A stretch of 64,000 nucleotides of DNA from JACKBK01 sp963707275 (GCA_963707275.1 CAVPPH010000001.1:434001-498000), one strand, 5' to 3'; counted from the first letter of the stretch, positions 1-9,184 are shown. Notes: generated by a model from the letters alone, not told the origin. A program made the numbers and translations.

Positions 1-767
1 CTGACCGGGGCATAGAGCAGGCTGGCCTTGACACGCGGATCAACGGCCATGGTCCAGGAGACCGCGCCGCCGCCCATGCTGTGACCCCAGATGCCGACGC
101 GGTCCCGGTCGGCACTTGGCAGCGACAGCAGCGAGCTGATCAGGTTCATGACGTCGATGGCCAGGCCGGAGCGGAAGACGTTGTCACCGGTGTCGGACCG
201 GCCCCAGCCGCGGAAGTCGGGGCTGATGGTCAGGAAGCCGCGGCTGGCCAGATAGGTTGATGCATCGTAGGTGTCCGCGCCGGTCCAGTACTGCGACGGT
301 GGGATGTAGCCGTGGTTGAGGATGATCACCGGAAAGGGCCCTTGACCCTTGGGCACCGCCATCATGCCGCTGATGGTCAAGTCGTCGCTGGGGTAGGTGA
401 TGTAGTAGCGGGTGAAGGCGTCGGTCTCTTCCCAGGTGCTGGTGATCACGATCTCGCCGCCGGGAAAGTCACGCTCGCGCAGGCCGGGGACGGTGAACGG
501 CAGGTAGGGGTTGGGTGTCGCGGTCGGTGTAACCGTGGGCGTGGGTGACGGGGTGGCCGTCGGCGTCGCGGTGGGTGTATACGTGGCGGTCGGCGATGCG
601 GTCGCAGTTGCTGTCTGCGTCGGCGTGCTGGTGGCGGGCGCGGTGACAGTCGGCGTTGGCGCGAGCACGACAACGGTTTCGCCGGGTCCGCGCAGCACCA
701 TAGATCCCACTGCGACGACCGTGAACAGGACAAGGATGGCGAGAATGGCAAGGATGCGACGGTTCAT
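1..767 (-). CDS. Secreted alpha/beta hydrolase (C-terminus beyond window edge)
   Basis: The ATG at 767 opens about 255 codons that run off the left edge. Residues 1-25 form a basic start plus hydrophobic segment (RRILAILAILVLFTVVAV), which is a signal peptide or membrane anchor. A low-complexity Thr/Pro spacer follows (about 35-75), then an alpha/beta hydrolase fold: an oxyanion-type HGY in a NHGYIPP context, a DFRGWG loop, and the nucleophile elbow GHSMGG near residue 233. This matches extracytoplasmic dienelactone-hydrolase/prolyl-oligopeptidase-like enzymes; the substrate is unknown. The Thr/Pro spacer is common in surface-tethered Chloroflexota proteins (general knowledge). The acid and His of the triad would lie outside the window. 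Confidence 0.8.
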   Translation of the reverse strand, partial: MNRRILAILAILVLFTVVAVGSMVLRGPGETVVVLAPTPTVTAPATSTPTQTATATASPTATYTPTATPTATPSPTPTVTPTATPNPYLPFTVPGLRERDFPGGEIVITSTWEETDAFTRYYITYPSDDLTISGMMAVPKGQGPFPVIILNHGYIPPSQYWTGADTYDASTYLASRGFLTISPDFRGWGRSDTGDNVFRSGLAIDVMNLISSLLSLPSADRDRVGIWGHSMGGGAVSWTMAVDPRVKASLLYAPV

Positions 768-943
768 TGGGTTCGGGCGGTTTCTTGAAGAGGTTGCATT
801 GCCACCAGTATACCGCAAAGCAACCGTCCGCGGCTGGAATGGTCAATCCGAAACGTGCCAGTTGCCGTCTGCTGCAGTAGCCCGATCCATTTTGCGTAGC
901 AGTCGGACGACCACTGCCACAGAATCCGCTAGAATCATGAAAT

Positions 944-980
944 GCCCCGCACCCTGCGATGAACATCGCTGGTGCGGGGC
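944..980 (-). terminator. Strong hairpin downstream of the HtrA gene
   Basis: Perfect 10-bp arms at 944-953 and 971-980 (GCCCCGCACC and its complement), with further inner pairing. It lies about 85 bp past the stop of the 1063-1965 gene. The minus-strand T-run is weak, so it may act as a terminator or only as an mRNA-stabilising hairpin. The rest of 768-1062 shows nothing else. Confidence 0.45.
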
Positions 981-1062
981 AGATGTTTTCGGGGCCCTGT
1001 AAACGTTATACCAGGCTCGAACCCTGCGCCTGACGCACTGGCCAGGTATCGCCTGCCATCTG

Positions 1063-1965
1063 CTACCCGCGATCCTCAATCAGGACGGGAACCTCAATCA
1101 CCTGCCCGCCGCGGACGATGTTGATCGGCACGGACTGGCCGACGCGGTCGCCGCTCAGCTTGGCCAGCAGGTCGTCATGGTGGCGCACCGGCTCGCCGGC
1201 CACGGCTACGATGGTGTCGCCCAGAAACAGCCCCGCTTTCTCGGCCGGGCTGTCCGGCACCACCGCGCCGATCAGCAGGCCGGTTTCCTGGCCCAGTTGC
1301 TCCGCCAGGTTGGCAGGCAGACGGACGCGCTGCGTGCTGACGCCCAGATAGCCGCGGCGTACCTTGCCATGCGCCAGCAGCGTTTCCGCGATCCGGCGCA
1401 CGGTTTCGGCCGGCAGCGCCACGCTGACGCCGCGTGCCAGCGCCGAGCTGTTCAGCCCCACGACGCGGCCGGTCACGTCGACCAACGGGCCGCCGGAGAA
1501 GCCGGGGTACATGACGACATCGGTCTGGAGATAGCGGTCAATCGTGCCGCCCGCACCGGTGCGCCAGGTGTCACCCAGCGCGCTGACGACGCCTAGCGTC
1601 GCCTGCACGGTGCGGCCCGGCCGGCCCAGCGCCAGCGCCAGGTTGCCAACTTTCAAGTCGGCGGCATCCACCCAGGTCGCGGGGGTCAGGCTGGCCGACT
1701 CGGCGCGCAGCAGGGCGATGTCGGTGGACGGGTCACGTCCGATGAGGGTGGCCGCGACGCTGGAGCCGTCGGGCAGGCCGACGCTGATGTCCTCGTCGCG
1801 CTGGACGACGTGATGGGCGGTGACGATCAGCCCGTCAGCTGACCAGACGATACCGGTCGCGGGCATCCGGTCGCGGGCGTCAACCCGGACGATGCTCTGA
1901 CCGGCGGTCTCGACGGCGGCTGCCAGGCCGTCGGAAAAGGCGGTGAGTGTGTTTGTGTCTGACAT
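1063..1965 (-). CDS. HtrA/DegP-type trypsin-like serine protease with PDZ domain, no export signal
   Basis: This 300-aa protein has a chymotrypsin-fold protease domain (about 20-195) followed by one PDZ domain (about 205-296). The triad is visible: His52 in TAHHVV, Asp82 in STDIALL and Ser157 in GFSGGPL. The PDZ part carries the YLGVS ligand-binding loop and the typical SPAEKAGL and GDTIVAV strands. There is no signal peptide or membrane segment, so it probably acts in the cytoplasm, unlike most DegP/DegS proteins. The start at 1965 has a GGAGC ribosome site 6 nt upstream. The next gene upstream (2124-2780) is a LuxR-type regulator on the same strand. The role, protein quality control or regulated cleavage, is inferred from the family. 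Confidence 0.88.
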   Translation of the reverse strand: MSDTNTLTAFSDGLAAAVETAGQSIVRVDARDRMPATGIVWSADGLIVTAHHVVQRDEDISVGLPDGSSVAATLIGRDPSTDIALLRAESASLTPATWVDAADLKVGNLALALGRPGRTVQATLGVVSALGDTWRTGAGGTIDRYLQTDVVMYPGFSGGPLVDVTGRVVGLNSSALARGVSVALPAETVRRIAETLLAHGKVRRGYLGVSTQRVRLPANLAEQLGQETGLLIGAVVPDSPAEKAGLFLGDTIVAVAGEPVRHHDDLLAKLSGDRVGQSVPINIVRGGQVIEVPVLIEDRG

Positions 1966-2123
1966 TGGTTTGCTCCGTATTGTGTAGTTCGTATCGATTC
2001 TCGGACTTGTCTACCAGTATCGCGGACGGAGAGGGCGCGGCGCATCGGCTGTGTGGGGAGGGTGGCACCTGGAAGAATGGGTAGGTGGGGAGTGTGCGCG
2101 GGCTGGGGTGAGGGTGAGCGCGC

Positions 2124-2780
2124 CTACAACAGTATCAGTCCCAGCCGCGTCGCGCGCATCACGGCATCGGTGCGGCTTTGCGCTGCCAGCTTGCCGAGGA
2201 TGGCGTTGACGTGGAACTTGACGGTGTGCTCGCTGATCTCCAGCCGTTGGGCGATGGCGCGGTTGGTCAGGCCCTCGGCCAGCAGTTGCAGAACCTCGTT
2301 CTCGCGTGGCGTCAGCGGTTCGACCAGTGTGTCGGCGATGTGATCGGGTGGCGCGGCCAGCAGCAGTTCTGCCGCAACTTCCTGGTTAAGGACGACCAGC
2401 CCCTGCGCCAGGCTGTGGGCGGCGGCGGCGACGGTGACCGGGGCGGCGTTGCGCGGCAGCAGGCCGCGTGCGCCTGCTTGCCATGCCTGCACGGCATTGG
2501 CCGTGCCTGAATCGAGTTCTGGCAGCAGGATCAACACAGGCGGCAGACTGGCGCGCTGGTCTGACAGGCGATCCAGCGGGCCGTCAGGCATCCAGCCAAG
2601 ATCCCAGATGATGACATCGGGCCGCGCGGTCTCAATCTCAGCCGGCCAGTCGGCGTCGCTCGCGATCTGACCGACGACCTGGCAGCCTGGCTGCGCAGCC
2701 AGGATTGCGGCCAGGCCAGCGCGCGCCAGCGGGTCGTCGGCGATTACCAGCAGGCGCAGATCGTGTAGCGAAGGGATCAT
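2124..2780 (-). CDS. NarL/LuxR-family response regulator
   Basis: This 218-aa protein has a receiver-like domain (1-120) and a C-terminal LuxR helix-turn-helix (about 155-205). The presumed phospho-acceptor is Asp60 (IIWDLGW), with the acidic pair Asp15-Asp16. The HTH has the family signature LTPRENEVLQLLAEG...IAQRL...TVKFHV. The receiver diverges around the expected Thr/Lys switch residues (LPRN replaces the usual K-containing motif), so phosphorylation is not certain. No histidine kinase gene is adjacent, which makes it an orphan regulator. It may control the protease gene downstream, but nothing in the sequence proves this. Confidence 0.85.
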   Translation of the reverse strand: MIPSLHDLRLLVIADDPLARAGLAAILAAQPGCQVVGQIASDADWPAEIETARPDVIIWDLGWMPDGPLDRLSDQRASLPPVLILLPELDSGTANAVQAWQAGARGLLPRNAAPVTVAAAAHSLAQGLVVLNQEVAAELLLAAPPDHIADTLVEPLTPRENEVLQLLAEGLTNRAIAQRLEISEHTVKFHVNAILGKLAAQSRTDAVMRATRLGLILL

Positions 2781-2798
2781 CTCAGCAGGTCCATCGGG

Positions 2799-3681
2799 TT
2801 AGCGGGTGGCCACATAGGTAACCCATTCCTCGGCGTCGTAGAGATTAAGGTCGTCCCATGCCGGGTACGCTTCGGCGGATTCGAAGCCGCACTCGTGGAG
2901 CAGCAGCAGCATCTCTTCGGTCTTGTAGCCGCAGTCTGGCAGGCCGATGACCTGCATCGCGCCGCTTGCCAGGTCGAGGACGTGGAAACGGTCGATGGCG
3001 GTCCGCTGCTCTTCGTCCCAGAAGCGCTCACCCAGAATCATGAACGGGCGGTCGCCCCACAGCCCGCGGTCATCGGTGAACCAGAAATTGCTGTTGGTCT
3101 TGTCGATGCGTTCGTAATCCAGCAGCTCGATGACCAGCTTGCCGCCAGGACGCAAGGCCGCGGCTGTCTGGCGCAGCAGGGCCGCTGTCTCCTGACGAGT
3201 GAAGACGCTGAGCTGCCCGTAGAGGAACTGCGCGGCATCGTACGCCTGGCCGGCTTGCTCCGGCAACGCGGCGCGCACATCGGCCTGGATGAATGTGCAG
3301 CGGTCGGACACAGCCTTGCAGTTGTGTTTGTTCGCGTGCGTAGGCGATGCTGGCCGGGCCGAAGTCGATGCCGGTGACGTGGACGCCGCGGCGCGCCAGT
3401 TCCACTGAGTACAGCCCCGGTCCGCAGGTGATGTCCAAAACGCGCGCGCCGGGTGTCAGGTCGAGGTGCTGCCATAGCCAGTCGACCAATCGTAGGATTT
3501 CTGGTCGCTGGCGGCTAGCAGCGCCGTGGCTTTGATCCAAGTGCTCGCGCAGCATCCGCTCGCTGAACTCGGGGTCGTTCCACGGCAGGTTTTCGCCGTC
3601 CTCCCACGGGCGGGCAGGCTGGCGGCGGTTGTAGATGCGCCACAGCGCGGATCGATAGGTGTCGTCGGTTTGGTTCGTCAT
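2799..3681 (-). CDS. Class I SAM-dependent methyltransferase, interrupted by a frameshift near 3312
   Basis: Two overlapping reading frames encode the halves of one methyltransferase of about 290 aa. The N-terminal half starts at ATG 3681 (MTNQTDDTYRS) with GAGAAA upstream, and carries motif I (VLDITCGPGLYS) and the acidic loop GIDFGP. Near 3312 the frame must shift by one base. The C-terminal half then continues with DRCTFIQADVR, LRPGGKLVIELLDYE and ends VTYVATR. Both halves are conserved and free of internal stops, and one extra base in CAAGGCTGTGTCC explains the break. A consensus error is more likely than decay. The substrate is unknown. A second methyltransferase lies 1.2 kb away (4888-5661). 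Confidence 0.75.
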
Positions 3682-3786
3682 GTTTTTCTCAGATGCGCGG
3701 CATTCGGGAACCGAGTTGTCTGTCAGGTCGTCTTGAAAGGGAAGCACGGCGCGTTGCGCGTTGACCGTTCACTCCGCGCCGCGAGG

Positions 3787-3815
3787 TTGACGAGTTCCGC
3801 TTGAACTGGTAAAAT
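3787..3815 (+). promoter_or_regulatory. Sigma-70 promoter giving a leaderless M23 peptidase mRNA
   Basis: The -35 box is TTGACG (3787-3792), the spacer is 17 bp and the -10 box is TAAAAT (3810-3815). Only 7 nt separate the -10 from the ATG at 3823, so transcription should start at or next to the start codon. No Shine-Dalgarno sequence is present. Confidence 0.7.
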
Positions 3816-3822
3816 CGACCCA

Positions 3823-4794
3823 ATGTTTTCATCCTCTGCAAAACGTCTTTTCAACCCGCTGGGTATCGTGGTGGGACTGCTGGCGCTGGCCAGCTTTGCC
3901 TTATCACCCGCTGCCCTGGCGCAGCAGGACGAGCCTGGCAAGGGTAGCCAACAGCCGCGCGTCTACCTTCCGATGCTCATGAGCAACCCGTCCGCGCTGG
4001 TGGTCGAGTTCGAGGTTGAACACGATGGCGACAGCCAGCCGTACGTCCTGCGTCAGGGCGACGATCTGAGCCTGCTGGCGCTGGACATGGGTCGTGATGT
4101 TGGCTTGATGGGCTGCGTCACCAAGTCTGCGCTCCAGCCGCTGTCTGACTTGCGTTCTGGCCAGACGATCTATGTGCCGGCCGCCCACTACCGCTGCCAC
4201 TGGGCGGTCGAGGGCCAGACTGCGCAGGAGATCGCCCAACGCTATGGTGTGACGGTCGACTCGATCTTGCAGACCGACTGGAACCAGCTGACCGCCGCTG
4301 ACGCGCCGCTGGCGGCCGGGCGGCGTGTGTTGGTTCCGCACGCTGGGGCGGTTGACCTGAACGAGCAGCGGGCGGAAGCGCCTGATCAACAGCTTGCCAG
4401 CCGGCCGGCCGCCTGGCCGTACGGCGACGGTCACTTCATCTGGCCGGTGGAAGGTGGGGTCATCTCGCAGGGCTTCCACAGCAGCCACAAGGCGCTGGAT
4501 ATTGCGGTGCCCATCGGCACGCCGGTGCGTGCGGTGGACAACGGCGTCGTGGTGAAGTCTGGCTATTCCACGGTCGGCTATGGCGGGCGGATCATCATCG
4601 ACCACCAGATCGACTACACGACCCACTATGCACACCTGACGCAGGCCTTAGTGCAAGAGGGCGATGTCGTCGTGAAGGGACAGATCATCGGCTACGTCGG
4701 CTCCACGGGCAACTCGACCGGGCCGCATCTGCACTTCGAACTGCGCGACTTCGGTTATCTGGTCAATCCGCTCCCGCTGTTGCATGAGCAGTAG
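3823..4794 (+). CDS. Secreted LysM-M23 family peptidoglycan endopeptidase
   Basis: This 323-aa protein has a signal peptide (hydrophobic 12-33, cleavage near ALAQQ), two LysM-like modules (about 72-118 and 126-172) and a C-terminal M23 metallopeptidase domain (about 205-318). Zinc and catalytic residues are visible: His222 and Asp226 in SHKALDI, the HYAH pair His268/His271, and His302/His304 in GPHLHFE. The GYVGSTGNSTGPH signature is intact. It should cleave or bind cell-wall or sheath peptide cross-links outside the cell. LysM modules normally target glycan chains. The gene is monocistronic and divergent from 2799-3681. Confidence 0.92.
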   Translation: MFSSSAKRLFNPLGIVVGLLALASFALSPAALAQQDEPGKGSQQPRVYLPMLMSNPSALVVEFEVEHDGDSQPYVLRQGDDLSLLALDMGRDVGLMGCVTKSALQPLSDLRSGQTIYVPAAHYRCHWAVEGQTAQEIAQRYGVTVDSILQTDWNQLTAADAPLAAGRRVLVPHAGAVDLNEQRAEAPDQQLASRPAAWPYGDGHFIWPVEGGVISQGFHSSHKALDIAVPIGTPVRAVDNGVVVKSGYSTVGYGGRIIIDHQIDYTTHYAHLTQALVQEGDVVVKGQIIGYVGSTGNSTGPHLHFELRDFGYLVNPLPLLHEQ

Positions 4795-4887
4795 CGCTGC
4801 TTTCTCGTACTCCTACTCTTCCTCGTACTCGTACTCATTCCTTCAATCGTCTTGTGTGAAGGCGCGGCCACGATTTGGAAAATCGTG

Positions 4888-5661
4888 CTACGTCCGCGGC
4901 CGTGCCGCGACGAAGATGATCGTCTGCGGGATCAGGCGGGCGGTTTCCAGGTCGTAGCTTTCGGCCCAGGTGTTTTCCTCTTCCGGCGTCAGCACCGGCG
5001 CCGGCTCCAGGATTCGCTGCACTTGCAGGCCGGCTTCGCGTAGCAGGTCTGTCCAGTCGCCGATGGTGCGGTGGTAGGAGCGCATCCACTCGCCGCTGCT
5101 GCCGAACTGCCAGTCCGACGGGGCTCGCAGGAAGTAGCTGCGCGCCGGCGTCAGGCTTTCCTCGTCGCTCTCTTCATCCCAGAAACAGTCGCGAAACGGG
5201 TGGTCCAGGCTGAACACCAGCAGACCCTCGGGGGCGAGCACGCGCGCCGTCTCTCTCAAGCAGCCGGCAATACTCTCCACGTAGGCCAGCGCGTAGGCCG
5301 AGAACACAACATCGAAGCTGGCGTCCCCGAAGCGAGCCAGGTCAGCCGCGTCGCCCTGGTGGAAGACCACGTGTACGCCGGAGGTCGCTGCCAGCGTTCG
5401 GGCAAAGGCAAGCTGTTCGTCGCTGAGGTCGATGCCGGTCGTGGTCGCCCCTTGCAACGCAAAGGCGATGCTGCACTGCCCGCCGCCGCAGCCCAGCTCC
5501 AGGATACGCTTGCCGCGCACATCGCCCAGCAGCCGCAACTGGTTCTCCGTCGGCGCCCACGGTCCATAGTGCGCCGAGTTGACCGGTATTTGGTGCAGTT
5601 CCTGGTAGCGCGCGCTGGTGCGATTCCAGGCCGCGCGCATGTCGATGGGTGGTCGTGTCAT
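4888..5661 (-). CDS. Class I SAM-dependent methyltransferase
   Basis: A 257-aa protein read from ATG 5661 (MTRPPIDMRAAW). The frame is open upstream to 5760, but that extension runs through a palindromic repeat and is unlikely to be coding. Motif I is ILELGCGGGQCS, the acidic residue is in TGIDLSDEQ, and the post-I region is VVFHQGDAADL. The C-terminus contains LDHPFRDCFW and a tail rich in aromatic residues, as in many methyltransferases of metabolites or ubiquinone/menaquinone type. It is intact, unlike its neighbour at 2799. The substrate cannot be told. Confidence 0.85.
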   Translation of the reverse strand: MTRPPIDMRAAWNRTSARYQELHQIPVNSAHYGPWAPTENQLRLLGDVRGKRILELGCGGGQCSIAFALQGATTTGIDLSDEQLAFARTLAATSGVHVVFHQGDAADLARFGDASFDVVFSAYALAYVESIAGCLRETARVLAPEGLLVFSLDHPFRDCFWDEESDEESLTPARSYFLRAPSDWQFGSSGEWMRSYHRTIGDWTDLLREAGLQVQRILEPAPVLTPEEENTWAESYDLETARLIPQTIIFVAARPRT

Positions 5662-5680
5662 ATCTGTTTCACCGAACTCA

Positions 5681-5742
5681 GCGCTGGCCGGTCTCCGACC
5701 GAGCCAGTACCGGTGCTGGCTCGGTCGAAGACCGGCCAGCGC
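5681..5742. repeat. 62-bp near-perfect palindrome, family A copy 1
   Basis: The arms begin GCGCTGGCCGGTCT and continue CGACCGAGCCAG. They meet at ACCGGT and are mirrored almost perfectly. The unit lies between the penicillin acylase gene and a methyltransferase gene. The same core (TGGCCGGTCTCCGACCGAGC) occurs as a perfect 56-bp palindrome at 59221-59276, so this is a dispersed element and not a gene-specific terminator. Confidence 0.85.
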
Positions 5743-5775
5743 AGGGTAGTCAGCCGGCAAGAGCGAACGAAATGC

Positions 5776-8226
5776 TCACGCCGCGGCCGGCGGGCGCAGC
5801 GTGAGGGTTGCTTCGGCCTGCGCGTCGACGGCGGCGCGGGTCCAGAGCATCGGGTGCTGTTCGCCCTCGCGCCACATGTCGATGTGGTCGGCGTAGTGCG
5901 GGCTGCCGGGCTGGCCCGACTGGCCGGTGGAGAGGATCGAGGTTGAGCGGTCCCAGTCGCCCACCTGCACGACCTGGCGGTAGGTCGCGGTCGTGGTGAC
6001 TAATCCGAACGGCAGCGACAACTCGTTGGCGGTCATCCACACGGTGTGGTCGTTGCCGCCGATGGGATACTGGCCGCGGTTGAACAGCCAGTGCAGCACA
6101 CGGCCGCGACCGAAGGGGTGGTTGAACTCGACCTGATGCACCTTGCCCCAGGCCCACTTGCGCGGGTCTTTGCCGATCATCTCGTACAGCGTCGTGGCGG
6201 TGCGTTGTAGCGCCAGGTTGAGCACAGCGTCGCGCGTGCGCGGCTCGCCCGCGTCGGTCTCGCCGTACCACCAGCTTGTCTCGTTTTCCAGCAGCTTGAC
6301 CAGAAACGGCCCGGTATGGCCAGAAAACGGGGACGCGGCGAAAATGTCGCTGATGGTGCGGCCCTTGAACTGGCTGGCCAGTGGGCCGAGTGTGTCGCTT
6401 AACACGATGTCCAGCAGGTGCAATCGCATCACCTCGAACGCGGCGGCCGGGAAGCTGTCCACCTCCATGCGCAGGTTCCACCCATCCAGCTCGTTCACCA
6501 CGCGCCGCTCCAATTGATTCGTGCCTTCGGCCAGTACAAACCAGGGCGTCAGTTGCTCGGCCAGTCCGGAGTAGACGTCGGTCTGGAAGCGCTGGAAGTC
6601 ACGCAGCGTGAAGCGCGGCTTGGATTGCAGCAGCTTGACGATGCGCTCAAAACGATAGCCGGGATCCCAATCCGCGCCGATCCACGGGCCGTTGGCGCTT
6701 TGCGGCGGCTGGTTGTTGGCTGAGGCCGCAAAGCCGTCGGGTGGGTTGAACTGGCGCGGCAGGTCGTCAAAGGGCACGAAACCCTCCCAGGCGTGGCTGT
6801 CATCCCAGCCGGGCGCAGGCACGATGCCGTAGCCGCTGCGCCGCTTGGGCACACGCGCCGCATACTGGTAGCCGATGTTGCCGCGGTCGTCGGCGTAGAC
6901 GAAGTTCATCGACGGCTCGCCGACGCAGGCCAGCGCAGCGCGGAAGCTGTTCCAGTCGCCGGCGGTTTGCAGATGCAGCAGGCCGTTGATGGCCGAACTG
7001 GCGCTGTGGCCCGACCAGCGCAGCGCGAGCGGCGGCAGGTCGGTGCGCTTCTCAACCGGGATCAGGCTGTTGATCAGTGGCCCGTGGCGGGTGACGATCA
7101 CTTCTTCGACCAGCGGTTCCTGCTGGCCGCGGACGGCGATTTGCTCGCGCAGGACTGTGGCGGCCCGCCACTGGTCGCCGACGCGGAAACTGTTCGCATC
7201 GTCAGGGTGGCTCCGCTCGACATAGAGATCCTGATTGTCGGCCCGTCCGGCGGTGATGCCCCAGGCGATGTGGGCGTTGTGGCCGCTGACCACGCCGGGC
7301 AGTCCCACGAAGGTTGCGCCTGTCACTTGCAGGCTGCCGTTGGCCGCCTCCAGGTGGTTTTCGTACCACAGGCTGGGGATCGAGACGGTGAGGTGCGGGT
7401 CGTTGGCCAGCAGCGGCAGAGGGCCGGCAACCCGTTGCGCGCTGACGACCCAGTTGTTGCTGCCGGCTGCCGGGGCGATGCCAAACCAGCCCGCGACTTC
7501 TTGATAGGCTGCCATCAGCTCGCCGGCTGCTGCCAGCGCGGCCGGTTCGAGAGCGCCAGCGTCGGATGTCGCGTCGCCGTAACCCAACGCCGGATCAAGC
7601 TCGGCAGCCCGCTCAGGCCCGAGGCGCTGGATCAACTGCATGCGCACCAGCTCCCCTTCCCAGTTCATGCTCAGCGCCCAGCCCAGCACCTTGAGAATGC
7701 CCACGCTGTCTTGTATCTGCCACGGCTGCGGCGTGTGGCCGACGATGGTGAACTCGGCTGGCTTGCGCAGCCGATTGGCCTCCAGAAACGCGTTGACGCC
7801 GGCAGTGTAGGCTGCCAGCGCGTCGCGGTCCTCCGGCGCAAGGACGGCCAAATCCTGCTCGGCCGCGCGCGAGAATCCGATGACGCGGCTCCAGCGGTCG
7901 GCCTCCAGCGCGGCCGGGCCCAGCGCTTCAGCCAGCGAACCGCGCGCCAGCAGCCGTGAGTATTCCAGTTGGAAGAGGCGGTCTTGAGCGTGAACGTAAC
8001 CTTGCGCCAGGAAGGCGTCGCGGGCAGTTTTGGCGTAGATGTGCGGCACGCCCCAGCGGTCGCGCACGATCTCGACCGGCGCTGACAGCTCGTCAATCAC
8101 GAGGTCTCGTTTGGTCCTGGCCAGCGGCCGCCAGAAGATGTACCACAGGATGGCGATGAATCCCAGCGCCAGCGCGGCCAGGAGAAACAGCACAATGTTC
8201 AGAAGGGGAAAGAGGAAGCTTGGCAC
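5776..8226 (-). CDS. Penicillin acylase family N-terminal-nucleophile hydrolase
   Basis: This 816-aa protein has an N-terminal membrane/signal segment (about 4-33), an alpha-subunit region (about 45-240, with DRWGVPHIYA and GYVHAQDRLFQLE), a spacer, and the autoprocessing site: Ser256-Asn257-Asn258-Trp in AAGSNNWVVS. Ser256 would become the N-terminal nucleophile of the beta subunit. The length and motifs fit penicillin G acylase/acyl-homoserine-lactone acylase relatives (S45 family), which hydrolyse amide bonds of acylated substrates outside the cell. The substrate cannot be predicted; AHL or peptide-like amides are both possible. It stands alone between a small ORF and a methyltransferase. 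Confidence 0.92.
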   Translation of the reverse strand: MPSFLFPLLNIVLFLLAALALGFIAILWYIFWRPLARTKRDLVIDELSAPVEIVRDRWGVPHIYAKTARDAFLAQGYVHAQDRLFQLEYSRLLARGSLAEALGPAALEADRWSRVIGFSRAAEQDLAVLAPEDRDALAAYTAGVNAFLEANRLRKPAEFTIVGHTPQPWQIQDSVGILKVLGWALSMNWEGELVRMQLIQRLGPERAAELDPALGYGDATSDAGALEPAALAAAGELMAAYQEVAGWFGIAPAAGSNNWVVSAQRVAGPLPLLANDPHLTVSIPSLWYENHLEAANGSLQVTGATFVGLPGVVSGHNAHIAWGITAGRADNQDLYVERSHPDDANSFRVGDQWRAATVLREQIAVRGQQEPLVEEVIVTRHGPLINSLIPVEKRTDLPPLALRWSGHSASSAINGLLHLQTAGDWNSFRAALACVGEPSMNFVYADDRGNIGYQYAARVPKRRSGYGIVPAPGWDDSHAWEGFVPFDDLPRQFNPPDGFAASANNQPPQSANGPWIGADWDPGYRFERIVKLLQSKPRFTLRDFQRFQTDVYSGLAEQLTPWFVLAEGTNQLERRVVNELDGWNLRMEVDSFPAAAFEVMRLHLLDIVLSDTLGPLASQFKGRTISDIFAASPFSGHTGPFLVKLLENETSWWYGETDAGEPRTRDAVLNLALQRTATTLYEMIGKDPRKWAWGKVHQVEFNHPFGRGRVLHWLFNRGQYPIGGNDHTVWMTANELSLPFGLVTTTATYRQVVQVGDWDRSTSILSTGQSGQPGSPHYADHIDMWREGEQHPMLWTRAAVDAQAEATLTLRPPAAA

Positions 8227-8286
8227 GGCGTGGAGACCTGTTGGTTCGTTAGTGCATTCGTGTGTTAGTTCGATAGGGCGGTAGTG

Positions 8287-8511
8287 TCAGGCGGAGCGTA
8301 GCTGTTGCGCGAGGGTGGTCAACTGGGCGCAGCGTTCGGCGAACGCCAGCGACTCGCTGTACATCTTGTCCACGTACTGGTAGAGATCCGGGTCGATGAA
8401 GATGCCTAGCTGGTGGACGCCTTCGTCATCCCAGTAGAAGCGCAGGTTTTTGGCATGCTGTGCGGCGTCTGCGGCGAGACGCTCCATCTGCGCGGCGATG
8501 GTGTCGTTCAT
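8287..8511 (-). CDS. Small conserved-looking hypothetical protein, 74 aa
   Basis: Starts MNDTIAAQMERL with AAGGACACCCC upstream. It is soluble and acidic, with a helix-rich N-terminus, a central strand region (HQLGIFIDPDLYQYV) and a helical C-terminus. It lies 27 bp downstream of the HAD gene and probably shares its transcript. I recognise no family. The absence of stops and the good ribosome site are the only support. Confidence 0.55.
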   Translation of the reverse strand: MNDTIAAQMERLAADAAQHAKNLRFYWDDEGVHQLGIFIDPDLYQYVDKMYSESLAFAERCAQLTTLAQQLRSA

Positions 8512-8538
8512 GGGGTGTCCTTCTCCATGGTTTGGGCG

Positions 8539-9165
8539 TCAGGCGCCGTTGGCGCGCGCCTGAATGCTGCGGATGTCGGCGATGGCCTGCGCTTCGCTGC
8601 GGAAGTGGATGGCATGAATGCCCAGCGCGGCCGCGGCCTCTACGTTGACCGGGAGGTCGTCGACGAAGATTGCCTCGTGCGGAGCGACCTCCAGCAGATC
8701 CAGCGTGTGGCGGTAGATCGCGGGGTCCGGCTTGACAATGCCCAGCCGCGCCGAGTTCACCACCAGATCGAAGCGGTCGATAATGCCGAACTTGTCGATC
8801 AGGAGGCGCTCCTCCAGGTCGAAGGTGGCGTTGCTGAGGATGGCGGCCTTGCCGTTGGCAGTGCGTACCTCGTCCGCGATGGCCAGCAGGCCGGTGTTGA
8901 GGATCTCGTTGGCGAACATGCGGTAGATCAGCGGATGTTGTGTCGGATCATACGACTTGCCAAGACGCGCGTAGAGCCGCTGGTCGAATTCCTCGATGGT
9001 GTACTTGCCCAGCATGGCGTCGGTCCAGTCGGGGTGGCCCATCACCACAGCCATGACGTCCGCCAGTGGGATGTCCAGCTCGGTCGCCACCTGGCGCGCG
9101 CTGTCCGCGTCGCCGTCCATGGTCACAATGGTGCCGCCAAAGTCGAGAATGAGTGCTCGTATCAC
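8539..9165 (-). CDS. HAD superfamily hydrolase
   Basis: A 208-aa protein read from GTG 9165, preceded by GGAGA at 7 nt. An upstream ATG at 9198 lies inside a hairpin and lacks a ribosome site, so it is not preferred. Motif I is LDFGGTIVT, in which the second Asp of the usual DxD is replaced by Gly. Motif II is LSNATFD, and motif III/IV is VKPDPAIY...IFVDDLPVNV. The family performs phosphoryl transfer or dehalogenation on small molecules. Loss of the second motif I Asp argues against an ordinary phosphatase and allows other HAD chemistry. A hairpin and promoter lie just upstream. Confidence 0.85.
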   Translation of the reverse strand: MIRALILDFGGTIVTMDGDADSARQVATELDIPLADVMAVVMGHPDWTDAMLGKYTIEEFDQRLYARLGKSYDPTQHPLIYRMFANEILNTGLLAIADEVRTANGKAAILSNATFDLEERLLIDKFGIIDRFDLVVNSARLGIVKPDPAIYRHTLDLLEVAPHEAIFVDDLPVNVEAAAALGIHAIHFRSEAQAIADIRSIQARANGA

Positions 9166-9184
9166 AGGATTCTCCGAAAGAGAA

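Noticed and set aside
5662..5760. N-terminal extension of the 4888 methyltransferase (MPADYPALAGL...)
   Set aside because: It is translated palindrome sequence; the ATG at 5661 gives the normal family length.
6793..7959. 388-codon open frame on the plus strand
   Set aside because: Antisense shadow of the penicillin acylase gene; no start signals or domain.
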